Part shown: positions 45,411-56,282 of the stretch, piece by piece
Position numbering within the stretch: the stretch's first letter is position 1
How the letters are laid out: each line of letters starts with the position of its first letter
Source of the DNA: Ampelomyces quisqualis
Lineage: Eukaryota > Ascomycota > Dothideomycetes > Pleosporales > Phaeosphaeriaceae
Direction of reading: 5' to 3'
NCBI GenBank assembly: GCA_018398575.1
Contig: JAGTXZ010000002.1
Coordinates: 2,296,501-2,360,500, forward strand
DNA length: 64,000 nucleotides
Program-made: the position numbers and the translations under genes
The notes under the pieces: model-generated
What the model was told of the DNA's origin: nothing
The model's input: the letters and a program-made list of their open reading frames with translations, nothing else
Databases searched by the model: none

Positions 45411-48129
45411 TCATGAGAAGAAATCACCTCCGTAGCGTCCTACGCTCGCCCAGTCCATCCGCTTCGTCTCCTCGAGCTGCGGCCCTGTCCAAACATGGTC
45501 CTTGGGTTCTATCAAGCACCCAAGACCGCCCTGTTGACACCACTCCGCGACCAGGTTGTGGATGAACTCAATCTTCAACCGCAGCAGGTTGCCCTCTGTT
45601 TGCTTTTTGTAGCCATCTGCCCTATCGGCAGACCCGTACAGAAGCTGTTGCAGCGAGCCCTGTAGATTCGACCGTGCCTTGACGTACTTCCACGGCAGGC
45701 TTGCCCCGTCTTCCAGAAGGGACGTGGCTTCGATGGGAAGGCAGAGAAATCGACAGGTACCCGCGTCCGGTGACAAGACCAGCTTGGTGTGGTCAGGAAA
45801 GTTGAATTGGAAGCTGCCGTCTTCGAAACCCCAGGCTCCGACGTGACCAAGCCGTTGGTAAAACTTGACGAAGTTGACGCGCTGAGGATCCTTTCTGATC
45901 GGAGCGTCGTCCTCTCCAATGCTCGAACACATGTATTTGCCGAACTTGTGCCAGACAGTGCGTATTTCTTCAAAGCGCTTTGCGTCTAGCATTTCGATAC
46001 GTGTCAGCCCTCGACCCTTCTTCAATGTCGTATAAAAGGTCAAGTCGACGTTCTTTGCCTGCTCGCGGTTCTTTCCAGCCTTCTTCAGGTGGCTGTACCC
46101 ATCAGCAGCGAATGCGATTGTTACCGGGTACTGGTCGTGTGCTGTCAGAAGGGTTCCGATGTTGCCGTCGTCGAGCACGTAGCCGATGCCGTATCGCCTA
46201 GAGTAGTCTACCCACTTCGACACGAATGGCAGATGAGAAGGTTGTTCTCGCCTTGATTTTGTTGGTTTCTTTTCCAGTGCGCGGGCAAGGTTGTCACGAA
46301 AGACGTGCAACCGCCCCAGTACTGACACCGGGTCAGAAGCTGGCATCTCTACACTCAAAGTCCGAACCCGCGGTGGGTTTCGCGACGCCGTCGGAACTGG
46401 TGCTGGTTCCATTTCTTCCACTGGCTGTACCGTCGCTCTCACGGTGGTCTTCACGATCCTCAGAGGTGGTAGGTCAGGCAGACCTGTCTCAGCTGCCCTC
46501 GGTATTTCCTTAATATCGTCCTTCACAGTTCTTGCTCGTGTGGTCGTCTTCGGATCCCTCGGAACACGTAGCGGAGCGGGAGCTGCAGAAGTGGTCGCAG
46601 TGGCTCGGTCCGGATTCGAGATTTTTCGTACTGCTCGTAATCGTGTTGGCCGCTTGTCCAAGACTCTTTTGGGCGCCTCGGCTTCCTCGCCTGGTTCTAC
46701 GTTCTCTTTGAGCGTAGGCATTGGCTGTTCCTTTCTTGAAACCCTAGGTAGCCGTCCTTTCGGCCGATCGTTGGCAGTGGTGTCGGCAAGCGCTTGACCT
46801 TCTGACGAGGACTCCTTCTCTTCTGATATCTCGCTCAACCCTCCAGTGGATTGTTGTGGCCATTGTACCCGCGCAGGAAAGGGGACGTAGACACAGTCCT
46901 TGGCAAAGGGTATGTTTGGCTGCTTGCCCGCCTCGATCTCTTTTTGACAGTCCTTCGCCACCGTCTTGTTTCTCCGGCTTCCGTACGCGCCGAAAGCCTT
47001 GCCGGGCTCGTATTCTCCGACAGCAGAGGCTTTGCACATCTCCCACCACTCGTCGGTGTACCCGCGCTTGATCGTAGATGCTGTCGGTGGCTTGTTCTTT
47101 GGCCATTTCGGTACCCTTGCTGTACAGGCACTCTCTAATCGCAGCGGGATGTAGCCGAGCTTGAAAAACGGGTGGGCAACGATTTGGTCGGGGGTGGGTC
47201 GCTCGTCTTCATGTACCAAGAGCAGTGACACGACGTCTCGCAGGTCGTCGGTGATTTCGTTTGCGCACTTTGCCAGGTCCGGCCAGTTGTATTCGCGAGC
47301 CTTGAGCTTTCGGTAGATGTCCTCGCGTTTCGCAGCGTGGAAGGGCGCTCGGCCGACAGCAAGTGTGTACCTGGTCTGTAAGTGCTGCGCCCATGTTCAG
47401 AGAGGGCTTGTCCTCACATCATAATGCCAATCGCCCACAAGTCCACCTTCTCGTCGTGGCCCTTGCCAGTCTTCTCGAGTACCTCTGGCGCCAGGTAGTT
47501 TGGCGTCCCGCACATGGTCGTTCGACGGATGGCGCCATAGTCGCTCTGGGATACGAGCAGCGCGGCGAGACCAAAGTCGCCGACCTTGACGTTCATGTCT
47601 CGGTCCAGGAACAGATTGCCCGTCTTGAGGTCTCGGTGGACGATGTTGCGTTGGTGCAGGTACTTGATGGCGCCGCAGGTCTGGATCATGAAGCGCCGAA
47701 CCTCGGGCATGGTGAAGTACTTGCGCTTCTTGATCGCGTCGGCGAGGGAGCCGTTCTCGCACAGCTCGAGCACAACGTAGGTGCTTGATTCGAAGGAAAA
47801 CGCGCGGAAGAACTCGACGATGTTGGGATGGGACAGTTTCGAGTGGATTTGCAGTTCGGTCACAAACTACGACGCGTCAGTACGTCTCGCGTGCACAGTG
47901 TTTATTTTCCGCGGTGCACCTTTTGGGCCAGTTTGGGTGGCTCCATCTTGGACCTGACGATCTTCAAAGCGACTGTGCTGCTGCCGAGATGGTCGTGTCC
48001 CAGCAGCTTCGCGCGATGGCAGATGGCGAAGCCGCCTTTTCCCAGCTGCGGTCCCGTCTCGTACTGCAGACCTTCTGGGTCGCGCACGAGCTCGGGCGGC
48101 GCATCGGCGTGGATAGACGAGGAAGACAT
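45411..48129 (-). CDS. CDC5: Polo-like mitotic kinase
   Basis: Three exons, 48129-47920, 47866-47418 and 47370-45411, join to 872 residues; the introns are 53 and 47 bp. The kinase domain is complete: GKGGFAICHRAK (Gly loop), VALKIV (Lys), ELCENGSLADAIKKRK, HRDLKTGNLF (catalytic loop), DFGLAAL, the activation segment RRTTMCGTPNYLAPEV and DLWAIGIMMYTLAVG across intron 2. After a basic, Ser/Pro/Thr-rich linker come two polo boxes: FVSKWVDYSRRYGIGYVLDD..GTLLTAHD and VNFVKFYQRLGHVGAWGFEDGSFQFNFPDH. Together these define polo kinases (Cdc5/Plo1/PlkA), which drive mitotic entry, septation and cytokinesis from spindle poles. The start is uncertain: the ATG at 48129 (MSSSSIHADAPPEL) is the closest to the kinase domain, the frame is open upstream to an ATG at 48192, and a spliced 5' exon is possible. 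Confidence 0.92.
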
Positions 48130-48589
48130 TGGGCGGTGGATGTCGAAGATGCGGGCCTGGAGGCGTGGTGGGAGACGGAGCGCACGCGGCATTCGTTTAC
48201 TAGCTCGCTGTTGTGGTTGACCGAGCAACCGCTTCGTGACCTGGACGCCCCCATCTCTATGCTCGCATCCACACTCCCGCGAGCTGCCTGGTGCACGTTG
48301 ACGCGGCTGTTGCGGAAGCTGTGTTGACGCACAGCACACCGCTCGCATGGAGGAGCTTCACTTGTCCGCTTCTCCTGTCGATTCGATCGAGTTCGCGCAG
48401 GGAAGGTCCGTCGACGTCGGCGCGGAAAACCTCCGAGCTGCTAGTAATACTGGTAGGCATCTTGCAGCTTTGTCGCGCCGTCGCAAGCATGTTGAGATGA
48501 TATCACTCATGGCTCCCTCGCAATGAACCAACACCTGAACCCCATCCACATCCCCCCGTCCCACCACCGTTCCTGCGCGTGGACCCACC
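48130..48589. promoter_or_regulatory. Divergent promoter region, polo kinase / OPA3-like
   Basis: About 460 bp separates the two divergent starts. It would contain both core promoters and possibly an extra 5' exon of the polo kinase, since open frames overlap here (for example a minus-strand frame with PSLRELDRIDRR, about 48390-48430). No specific factor site is claimed. Confidence 0.45.
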
Positions 48590-49404
48590 ATGTCTCTCAC
48601 GCTCAAGGTCACGTCCCTGTTCGTCAGGACGCTGGCGAAGCCCATGGCCGTATGACCCTCGCCCTGCATCGACCCCGCCTTCGCTCACCCTCTCTGTAGA
48701 ACGCCATCAAGCGCAATGCCCACGAACACCAGCGCTTCCGCAGGATCTGCGTCAAGTTTGCCCAAGGCTTACATCGCATCGATATGCGCATGCGACTCGG
48801 CCTGCTCCAAGACCCCGCAGTCATTGACCGCCAGATCAAGAAAGAGCTTCAGGCGGCAGAAGCGGCACGGCAAAAGGCCACAATGCCAACAGTGAAGACA
48901 GAGGCTGCGATGAAAGCGGAGGAGGAGATGACAGAGAAGGAAAAGGAGGCGATACGGAAGAAGGCGGAAGAGCGGACGAAACCGCGTATCCGCCCATTGT
49001 CTGAGCAGAAGGCGATCGAGATGGGCGCAAACTTCGCGGCAGAAACCTTCATCTTCGCCGTGGGAATAGGCGTGATTGTGTTTGAACAGTGGCGGCAAAG
49101 ACGGAAAGCGAGGAACGCGCGAGACGATATTCGCGAAGACCTAGAAGAAATGCAAGCGGAGCTCAAAGCGGTCAAAGCGGAATTGGAGGACATGAAGACG
49201 CGCCATCCGGAGCCTGCGCCATCAGGACGACTGCTAGGATTCTTCAAGGGCAGCGAGAAGGCGGACGAGAAGAAGAGTCAACAACAGCCGGTCGATACGC
49301 ACCCAGCCACAAACATACCGCCAACAGCACATGTCTCTACCATCGATCCGCCAAAAACATCTTCCGTTGTCGACACCAAACCTCGACGGCCCACTGAGCC
49401 ATGA
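48590..49404 (+). CDS. OPA3-like mitochondrial protein
   Basis: Two exons, 48590-48649 and 48700-49404, join to 254 residues; the intron is 50 bp. The N-terminal half matches the OPA3 family: a start MSLTLKVTSLFVRTLAKPMA resembling a mitochondrial targeting or membrane-associating helix, then NAIKRNAHEHQRFRRICVK and QGLHRIDMRMRLGLLQD. A hydrophobic segment (AAETFIFAVGIGVIVFE) follows a charged stretch and is likely membrane-embedded. The C-terminus is a coiled coil (DIREDLEEMQAELKAVKAEL) and a low-complexity tail. OPA3 proteins are linked to mitochondrial membrane organisation and lipid metabolism, with no defined enzymatic activity. The short first exon is needed to supply the conserved start. 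Confidence 0.9.
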
Positions 49405-49949
49405 TACGAGTAGCGACGTCCTTCTTGTACATATGGATCCTACATGTAGAGCCAAAAGTAGGACTTTCTCCCCTCATGATACCCAACCAGGTCTGGAGGT
49501 CAGTCCGATCGAAACAAGGATTTCTTCATGAACCATGCACATTCGCACTACATTATAGACTCATTGCATTGCTCGTTTACGGCTGAAAGACTCAGGCTTG
49601 TATCAATTGAAGTGTGCACATGTTCAGGTTGTTCCTTCCTTCTCTTGTCACTGGCCACGTGCCATGCCGTCATCAACATGGAACTCAGCAATCTTCACGT
49701 CTTTGAACCCAAGTCCTTACGCCACCCTCTCACCTCGGATCGATTTTCTGTGCTCTGAGGGCCAGGTGCATCACCAACAGAAGCTGAAGGCCCACGTCAC
49801 AAGTAATACCTCACCCTCGCCGTGGGGAAGGGACCTGTCTCCATTTCGTCCACCACCGTCAAAGTCGCTTGCGCTGACACAAGACTAGATCTCATGCGAC
49901 TCGGTGTACTCTACTCGCCTGAATTGAAAGAATCAACCAGGAAGCTCAC
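49405..49949. other. Intergenic, no gene seen
   Basis: About 545 bp between the OPA3-like gene and a small hypothetical gene. Overlapping short frames are present, none recognised. Confidence 0.4.
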
Positions 49950-50471
49950 ATGGCAACTACCTCATATCCCACGCAGAGCGTGCGGCCAACAAAGCATTTC
50001 AAACGCTCCTTCCTGGACAAGCGCGACTCTTCCTTGGCAAACACTAATCCTCTCTCTAACATCGATGTCTCAAGCGACTTCAGCGTGCGGAGTGTACGAG
50101 CGAATACGATGCACAGCTTTGCGCAGCCTTCCTTTGCGCAAGCTCCACCTCACCATCAGTCTCCGATTTCTCAATACCAGAAACCGAGTCGTATCAACAC
50201 CCAAAACGCTTCACCTAAACAAGCCCAAGCCAATGCTCCCAAAAACGCTGTTACAGACATCCTACCATATTGCACTACCGAACCTCCACTGCGACAAGAG
50301 CAAGTCATCGCTTTGAGCGACATCGTAGGAAGCGTGAAGGAGCTTGTTATTCTCGCAGTCGGCGCTGCAGCTGGTGATGGTGCGTGTGCAGACAAGATGG
50401 AAGCTGCTGTGGGAGCGCAAACGACTGGGTGTATTGTCGAGTTCTTTGCTGGCGAGTGGGAGGTTGAGTAA
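49950..50471 (+). CDS. Small hypothetical protein
   Basis: Single-exon frame of 173 residues. The first two thirds are rich in Ser, Gln, Asn and Pro and probably disordered. The last third (ALSDIVGSVKELVILAVGAAA then EAAVGAQTTGCIVEFFAGEW) contains hydrophobic helix-like segments. No family is recognised. The frame has balanced codon use and an ATG, but it overlaps another frame starting at 49822 in a different phase, so it may be a chance frame or one exon of a larger gene. Confidence 0.45.
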   Translation: MATTSYPTQSVRPTKHFKRSFLDKRDSSLANTNPLSNIDVSSDFSVRSVRANTMHSFAQPSFAQAPPHHQSPISQYQKPSRINTQNASPKQAQANAPKNAVTDILPYCTTEPPLRQEQVIALSDIVGSVKELVILAVGAAAGDGACADKMEAAVGAQTTGCIVEFFAGEWEVE

Positions 50472-51372
50472 ATGGGTCAGGTCATACAGCAGTTGAAGTG
50501 ACAAGCATGAAGATGAGGAATTAGGTGCTCAAGCTCATGGAGACTACCGTTCATGGCTACCATGCTCCTCCACAGTCCGACGGGTTTTCCATGGTTATGT
50601 ACCTAGCTGTTTGCACAAACTCCTTCTCTAGCGACAGGAGGCGATAAGCACAACGCAAAAATTGGAAAAGATGAACGATTCATGTTCCATGTCTCGTATT
50701 ACTTAAGGAGACATGTCCCTCATTTCTTTCCATCTCAACCCGACTCGTCTACAACGATTTTTTTCATGTCAATTCTCCCCTTCTTTTGACTGTTTTCTAG
50801 CTATCCCACGAGCCTCTCGCCACTCCATCCCATCCCCCATCTCAGCAGGTACGCCACGAATCGCCAAACCCATGGCCTGCGACCAAACGAGTCATTCTAT
50901 CGACACAGCGTCCTTCCCGCGCCATCTCCGTCTCTCCTGCCGTTGTGTAGTTATACGTGCAGTGAACACACTTCTCCATGCATGATTCCACCACATTCAC
51001 ACGCCGCCAGTGCCATGATATACGAGCACCCCGCATCCGCAGCAAACATCACCCAAGCCGTACGAGTGTCATCCGCGCCGTCGCTCAGATAGTCGTCGGC
51101 GGCAGCACAACGTCACGCAGTTTTCGTGCCCGAGCTTCATCGCCGCTAAGCCGATGAAAAACATCGAGACAAATCTATCAGCTTCAAGCACACGTTTCAG
51201 GTTTTTTTTTAGCACGAGAATCCACTGGGGGGGGAGGGGGAACCACAATAGTAGGAAAGCTAATAGGGAGAACGTTATGATACGAAAAAAGAACAAAAAA
51301 AAAACGTCTGTCCAGGTAAACTTCAAAATGCTCCTTTCTACACGCTTGTTTCTAAACCGCAAACACGACTGC
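50472..51372. other. Intergenic, no gene seen
   Basis: About 900 bp downstream of both flanking genes, which converge here. It includes poly-T/poly-A and G runs at 51199-51305, probably in the 3' UTR of the DUF3712 gene. Confidence 0.45.
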
Positions 51373-52470
51373 TCAGATACTCGTTCCGTTGGGCTTGATC
51401 CCCGCGGCTGCCAGCGACGAGCCGACGTTTACATCTAGCTTGACGACGTTGCTCTGTATCGCTTCTTCAAAGTACGGCAAGGTCTCGCCGTTGCGGACGC
51501 TCGAGTTGCCCGAGATTTCCAGCGGGACGATGGCGTTTTTGTACTTGCTTGCGACGAATCGCAACACGAGGAGCGGCTCGATGAGTGCTTGCATGGCGAC
51601 TGTGTTGTTGCCGGGCTTGAGAATGAGGTTGGGTAGGAGGGCGTAGCCGATGGGGGTGCTGTCGATGGCGAGGTTCATGGTTACGTTGCCGAGGTCGAGG
51701 GTCATGATGGAGGGGTTGGGGATGGAGACGGTGCCGATCATGTTGGAGCCGTCGGGGAGGGTTTGAGATGCGCTCAAGAGGAGTTGGACAGAGGTGACGT
51801 TGAGGCCTTTGAGATTGTTGAGACCTGGGGTTGTTTGGTTAGCATCGCGCATCACGTCGGGATCAGACGGGCTTACCCTTCATGCTGATGACTTTGTTGA
51901 AGTTGACGTCCATGCCAGGAAGGCCTTGAAGATGCACTTGCGTCCTGCCGTCCAGATGCACATTGAAGGTTTCGGCGCCCATGAAGGCTTTGGTGTAGCT
52001 AGTGAAGGCCTCAAGGGAGGTGAAATTAACATTTTGGTCGACGTAGACTTGGGTTTCGGCCTCGGATTTGGTCTCAGGGATCTGAATGTGGACAAAGGGG
52101 TCTTGTCCCTCGAGAGACAAGGCGGCGACGAAGGTATCAACAGTAGGGTGGAAGCTGCTGTTACTCCTGATGACGCTTTTCAGATTCAGGTGAACTTGGT
52201 TGGCAGTTGGCTCTGAGACTTCTCCTGAAGTGACTTCCAGGGTCGATGCATTGATCTCAAGCTGTGCTTTTTTGGGTATTGCGACGAAGATCACTGGTAG
52301 TATGATGATCAAAAGAACAATGATGAGGACAAGACAGTCTTTGAAACGTTAGCTGAAGTTCTTTAGTCATCTGCGCGTTGGAACTTACCACACCACCAGA
52401 ACCTTCTACAGTGGTTCTTCACTCGACTCTTTGCGTCGCCCTGCTGGCCAGGGACGTACACCTTTACCAT
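51373..52470 (-). CDS. DUF3712 membrane-anchored protein (LEA-2-like)
   Basis: Three exons, 52470-52389, 52338-51877 and 51824-51373, join to 331 residues; the introns are 50 and 52 bp. A short basic cytoplasmic N-terminus (VKNHCRRFWWC) precedes one transmembrane helix (DCLVLIIVLLIIILPVIFVA, with its first residue split by intron 1). The rest is an extracytoplasmic domain of beta-rich repeats: SLEAFTSYTKAFMGAETFNV, GLPGMDVNFNKVISMKGLNN and GLNVTSVQLLLSASQ. This is the pattern of DUF3712 proteins, common in fungi, thought to be vacuolar or plasma-membrane proteins with LEA-2/immunoglobulin-like folds and no established activity. Several NxS/T sites support a lumenal domain. Confidence 0.88.
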
Positions 52471-53206
52471 GACACCGAACTACTTCCTTATAGCGCTGAG
52501 CACCTCCTCTGTGCGTGCTGGGTCTCCTTCTTTGGTGTCTATGTTGTCGAGAAGGTAAATAGGTACTAAGAAAATGGTACGAGACCGCGGAATTGATTGA
52601 CCCAAGTCCGGATGATTGCGATGGAGGCGGACACACGACAGAAATAGCTCTTTCACAGCTATCCTGCCAATAGTTGTTCAGACAGGTAGTGATGCGGGGA
52701 AACTTGGAGTAACTTCTACGACGACTGTAAGGGTCCTGAATCGCAGGCACCCGGTCAATAAAAACACACTTGCTTGGGGCCCCGGGCTCGCCGACACGGA
52801 TGGTGTGTCGAGAACAGACACGACCAACAGTTACACTGATTGTCCGAAACCCCTGCCACAACAAAGACAGTGGCGGAGATGTGTAACAGAGGACATCGCA
52901 AAAGCATGATTGGCTACATCGGCTGGGGCCAAGACATCATCCCACTTTCAGCCCACAAGTTCGCAGCGCCATCAAACCTATTGCAGAGCCTACTGTAGTA
53001 CAGCTTGCAAGGTAACAACAGGGTACCGACGGGTAGTGTGGGTCAGCAGAAAAGAGTCTGGATCTGTAAGCAAGATGAAAACTGTAGGTTTGTATACTTG
53101 CTTGATGGGGCTTACCGGTAGCCGCTTCAGGCTTGTATACCTGCGGAACAAGAGAGATTGGCAGGTAACACTGAGGCCCCCACCAATTTTCAACTCGTGT
53201 CGGCAT

Positions 53207-53734
53207 GTCAACTGACCAAGGGTTGTACCTCGGTCGACTTGACATTTCCTAAAATCGCCTAGTTGTGCTACAATGAAAAGTTTCTGCAGTCAACGTTGGC
53301 TTGGCGGCTGTACACAATCAATCTTTAATTCTTTTTTAATGTACTCTATATCCCTTACCTCTAAACCAACTCTAGCCTTGAACAGCCCAAACCTTCTCTG
53401 ATAAAAGAAGTAGTCTAAATGTGGGTTTAACGTGGTTTATGCGTGGTTCAAACGTAGGTTATATGTGTTTCAAGCGTGGTTTATACGTGTTTCAAACGTG
53501 GTTTGTACGTGTTTCAAACGTGCTTTTCACATGTTTCAAACGTGTATCCAACGTGGTTTTTAATATAATGTAGTACTCTAAACACATCAAAATTATTACT
53601 AGTAGAGGTAATCAGAACGTACTCTGTAGTTAAAATGTGTTTGAACTGTGGTTGGCGCACTATCCTAAACACAGCCTAGCAGCCGCGCTAACCACATTTC
53701 AAATCGACCGAGGCACAACCTATAGTCAGTTGAC
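53207..53734. mobile_element. MITE-like element with ~41 bp imperfect terminal inverted repeats
   Basis: The left arm 53207-53247 (starting GTCAACTGACC) and the reverse complement of 53694-53734 (starting GTCAACTGACT) match at about 34 of 41 positions, including identical GTCAACTGAC ends and a shared CCTCGGTCGA core. The 528 bp interior is AT-rich, has no coding frame and holds the 22 bp tandem array. This is the layout of a non-autonomous DNA transposon. No clean target-site duplication is visible, and no transposase is present in the window, so the superfamily is unknown. Confidence 0.6.
53430..53560. repeat. 22 bp tandem repeat array, about six units
   Basis: Units begin at 53430, 53452, 53474, 53496, 53518 and 53540 with exact 22 bp spacing and a consensus close to ACGTGGTTTATACGTGTTTC plus AA. 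Each unit is itself two related 11-mers (ACGTGGTTTAT and ACGTGTTTCAA). It lies inside the inverted-repeat element 53207-53734. Confidence 0.8.
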
Positions 53735-53908
53735 CTGCCTGTTTGCAAATCAAGGACGCAGCTCTGGTTACGCCCCCTACAAACTACTTGTGTCTGATAA
53801 CTACTATCTACCACCGTACATATGCTCGGGACAATGGGAGACCCATGGCAGATGACAGGTTGGCCAAGACGGGAGCTAATCGGATGGCCCACTTTTGTGG
53901 CTTACGTC

Positions 53909-54179
53909 CCCTCCCCTGGCTTGGGTGCCTAGCGCCAAATCTTTCGTTTAGCAAGGTACTGTGTACATACGCGGCACATAAAAAGTTGGAACTGGTGGTT
54001 TACCGAAGTTCTAAGCTTGGATAAACTGTTTTTCACACTAGAAATCTAGCTTGTCTAGACTCTGGCAGTCATCTCCAAAGCTTCAAGAGTAATACCTAAT
54101 AATGTGAGCTTCCTATGCGCGGCGCAGGCCACCTTGCTAAGCGAAAGATTTGGCGCTGGGCACCCGAGCCAGGGGAGGG
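53909..54179. mobile_element. Second MITE-like element with 49 bp terminal inverted repeats
   Basis: Left arm 53909-53957 (CCCTCCCCTGGCTTGGGTGC..) and the reverse complement of 54131-54179 agree at 46 of 49 positions. All three differences are T on the left where the right arm has C. The spacer is 173 bp and non-coding. TACG occurs just outside each arm (53903-53906 and 54182-54185), a possible but unproven target duplication. It lies 174 bp from the first element and has different arms, so it is a separate family or a nested insertion. Confidence 0.65.
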
Positions 54180-54854
54180 TGTACGAAGTACTGTAGGCTG
54201 CATCGCTTGACCCGGGATTGCGACCAATCATACGGCAGGCTTGTCGGTCGCATGTCTGGATGAAAATGAGTGCCTCCTTCGTGCACTCAGCAACGCGGGG
54301 TCAGCGAAGCATAATTTCACATGAACAGCCGAGCGACAAGCGAGTTGAGTGCAATGTGCGCCACTGTCTGTCGACGAAGCGGTTGGCGTATGATGTGGAT
54401 ACGCCGGAAAGAGTATCGAAAGAGCTCAGGCCGCGTGCTCCAGTCGGCGCTGAGCAGTTTTCACGTGTTACGCAGGCAACATGGTTGAGTCCTCGAAGAT
54501 GACATGCGACCCTGGCGAAGTCTCGACGCATCGCATCATGGTTTATGGTGGCATGCAAGAAAGGTGGAACCCTCCCTCGTATTGCGCTGGGCTGCGAAAT
54601 GAGTTGATGGCTTTTGGTAAGATTCCGGAACAGTTGCAGGGTGCTTGTCATGAGACACTGGGTGTGAGCCAAGTAAAGGAGAGGTTCAGATGAGGTTGGG
54701 AGAAGAATCCGGGGAAACGGCGATCCGCCTGCTGTCATAGGTACGCCAAGAGAAGGCTTGAAATGTGGAGTGCAGCCGCCCAAAATTACTAGATGGATGA
54801 GCTCAGTAGTTGAGTTTCGCAACCATCACCACGCTCAGCCAACCCACCGAGACC

Positions 54855-55835
54855 ATGGCGCAATCCAACGACGAGGATGACTACATGAACATGACGTTCG
54901 AGGATGCGCCGAAAGGCCCAAAGTACGAGACCTCCCTCCAGCGCGCGGCGCGCAAGCGCAAAGAGGTGCGTGCTTGGCTGTCGAATCGCTGCCCAGGCTG
55001 ACGATGCAATCAGGGCGAGGCCAGATCACGGCAGAAGACCAAAGCCGAGAAGGAAGCAGACGCCGAAGCCGCACGAGAAGCATCGCTGGCCACGGCGCTC
55101 CCCGAGACCAACAAGGGATTCAAGATGATGGCCAAGCTTGGCTTCAAGCAGGGCGACACACTAGGCAAGACCAAAGACGCGCGCAAAGACCCTATAAAAG
55201 TCGACATCAAGGGTGACAGGAGTGGGATTGGCCTCGAGTCGGAGAAGAAGCGCAAGTTCCGGGAGCAATGGGAGGAAGCAAACCGCGAGGCCAAGCGCTC
55301 CAAGGAGGAAGAGGGCGACTACCTCGAAATGCGGCGATTGGAAGCAAAGGAGAAGAAGGCAGAGAGAGACCTCGACAGGGCTCAGCGGACCGCCGAGCGA
55401 CTTGCCGAAATGGAAGTCGACGACAAAGGGACACCGCAGCCAGTGGAGAGGCCGTGGAAGGACGTAAACATTCTCTGGCGCACCCGTGCACGACGAAGAG
55501 CCGTTATTGTGCATGAGAAGCAACAGCGCCGCGAGCTGAACAACAGCATTGCGTCACGTCTACCGACGCTTGCTGCTGATGACGAGGACGAAGAGGACGA
55601 CTCCAAGGTTGCTCAGGGCCGAGATCTGGCGCCCTTCTACACCTCGTTAGAGGACGATCTTGTAGACGAAGATCCAGAGCTCGCGGAGTTCGAAGCTCAG
55701 CCTGTTCCAGAACGACTGCAAAAGCTGCTTACCTTCCTCCGGGATAAGTTCCACTACTGCTTGTACTGTGGATATCGATACCCCGATGCAGAATTGGAGG
55801 GCTGCCCGGGAGTGAGTGAAGAAGAGCACGATTGA
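54855..55835 (+). CDS. G-patch protein, GPATCH11-like (DUF4187)
   Basis: Two exons, 54855-54965 and 55014-55835, join to 310 residues; the intron is 48 bp. The N-terminus DDYMNMTFED is typical of the family. The G-patch (about 65-110) reads GFKMMAKLGFKQGDTLGK and ends SGIGLESEKKRKFREQ. A long charged coiled coil follows. The C-terminus is a DUF4187 zinc-binding-like module: QKLLTFLRDKFHYCLYCGYR, then ELEGCPG and a final acidic EEEHD. G-patch proteins activate DEAH helicases such as Prp43; GPATCH11 homologues are implicated in RNA processing, with the details unsettled. The ATG at 54855 is preferred to the one at 54810 because it directly precedes the conserved acidic start. Confidence 0.9.
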
Positions 55836-56282
55836 GGACGTCACCCTTGACAGAAGCTCGCCATGTGCGCAGCCTCTATTACGGAATGTCTCGTATAGCT
55901 CAGGTAGGAAAGCCCGTTACATGCGTATGCGACCATTTACTACTGCACGACGCCAGAACACCTCGAAAGCTGCGAATCGAGATCTGGACTCGCGGCAAGA
56001 TGAAGCTCACTGACCACGATCTGGATTATTCTCTAGAGCTAGCTAAATGAAAAACAATTGTCAGAATAATCTCTGCAATCTCCTCAGAACACCAAAAAGC
56101 GAATTCACTACCCTACAATAAAATCATGTCGCAACAACATTATTGGGGAGGCTCAGCGAGATGGTGCTAATAATGTGCACGTGCTTTCGCGACAATTACG
56201 CGCGTCGAACTTCACGCCCCTGACATTCGCAATATCAACGCCCCATCGAGTACATCGCCATACCACTTGCGCATCAATAAAC
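55836..56282. other. Intergenic between GPATCH11-like and ORC3
   Basis: About 450 bp with no supported gene; contains the ORC3 promoter. Confidence 0.45.

Larger units (their letters stand above)
52471..54854. other. Repeat island without genes
   Basis: A 2.4 kb interval between the DUF3712 and G-patch genes. Bases 53290-53640 are AT-rich. It contains two inverted-repeat elements (53207-53734 and 53909-54179) and a 22 bp tandem array (53430-53560). The flanks 52471-53200 and 54180-54854 have only short unsupported frames; the latter includes the G-patch gene's promoter. Confidence 0.6.

Noticed and set aside
53430..53560. CRISPR-like array
   Set aside because: The 22 bp units are directly adjacent without unique spacers and the genome is eukaryotic. 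It is an ordinary tandem repeat.
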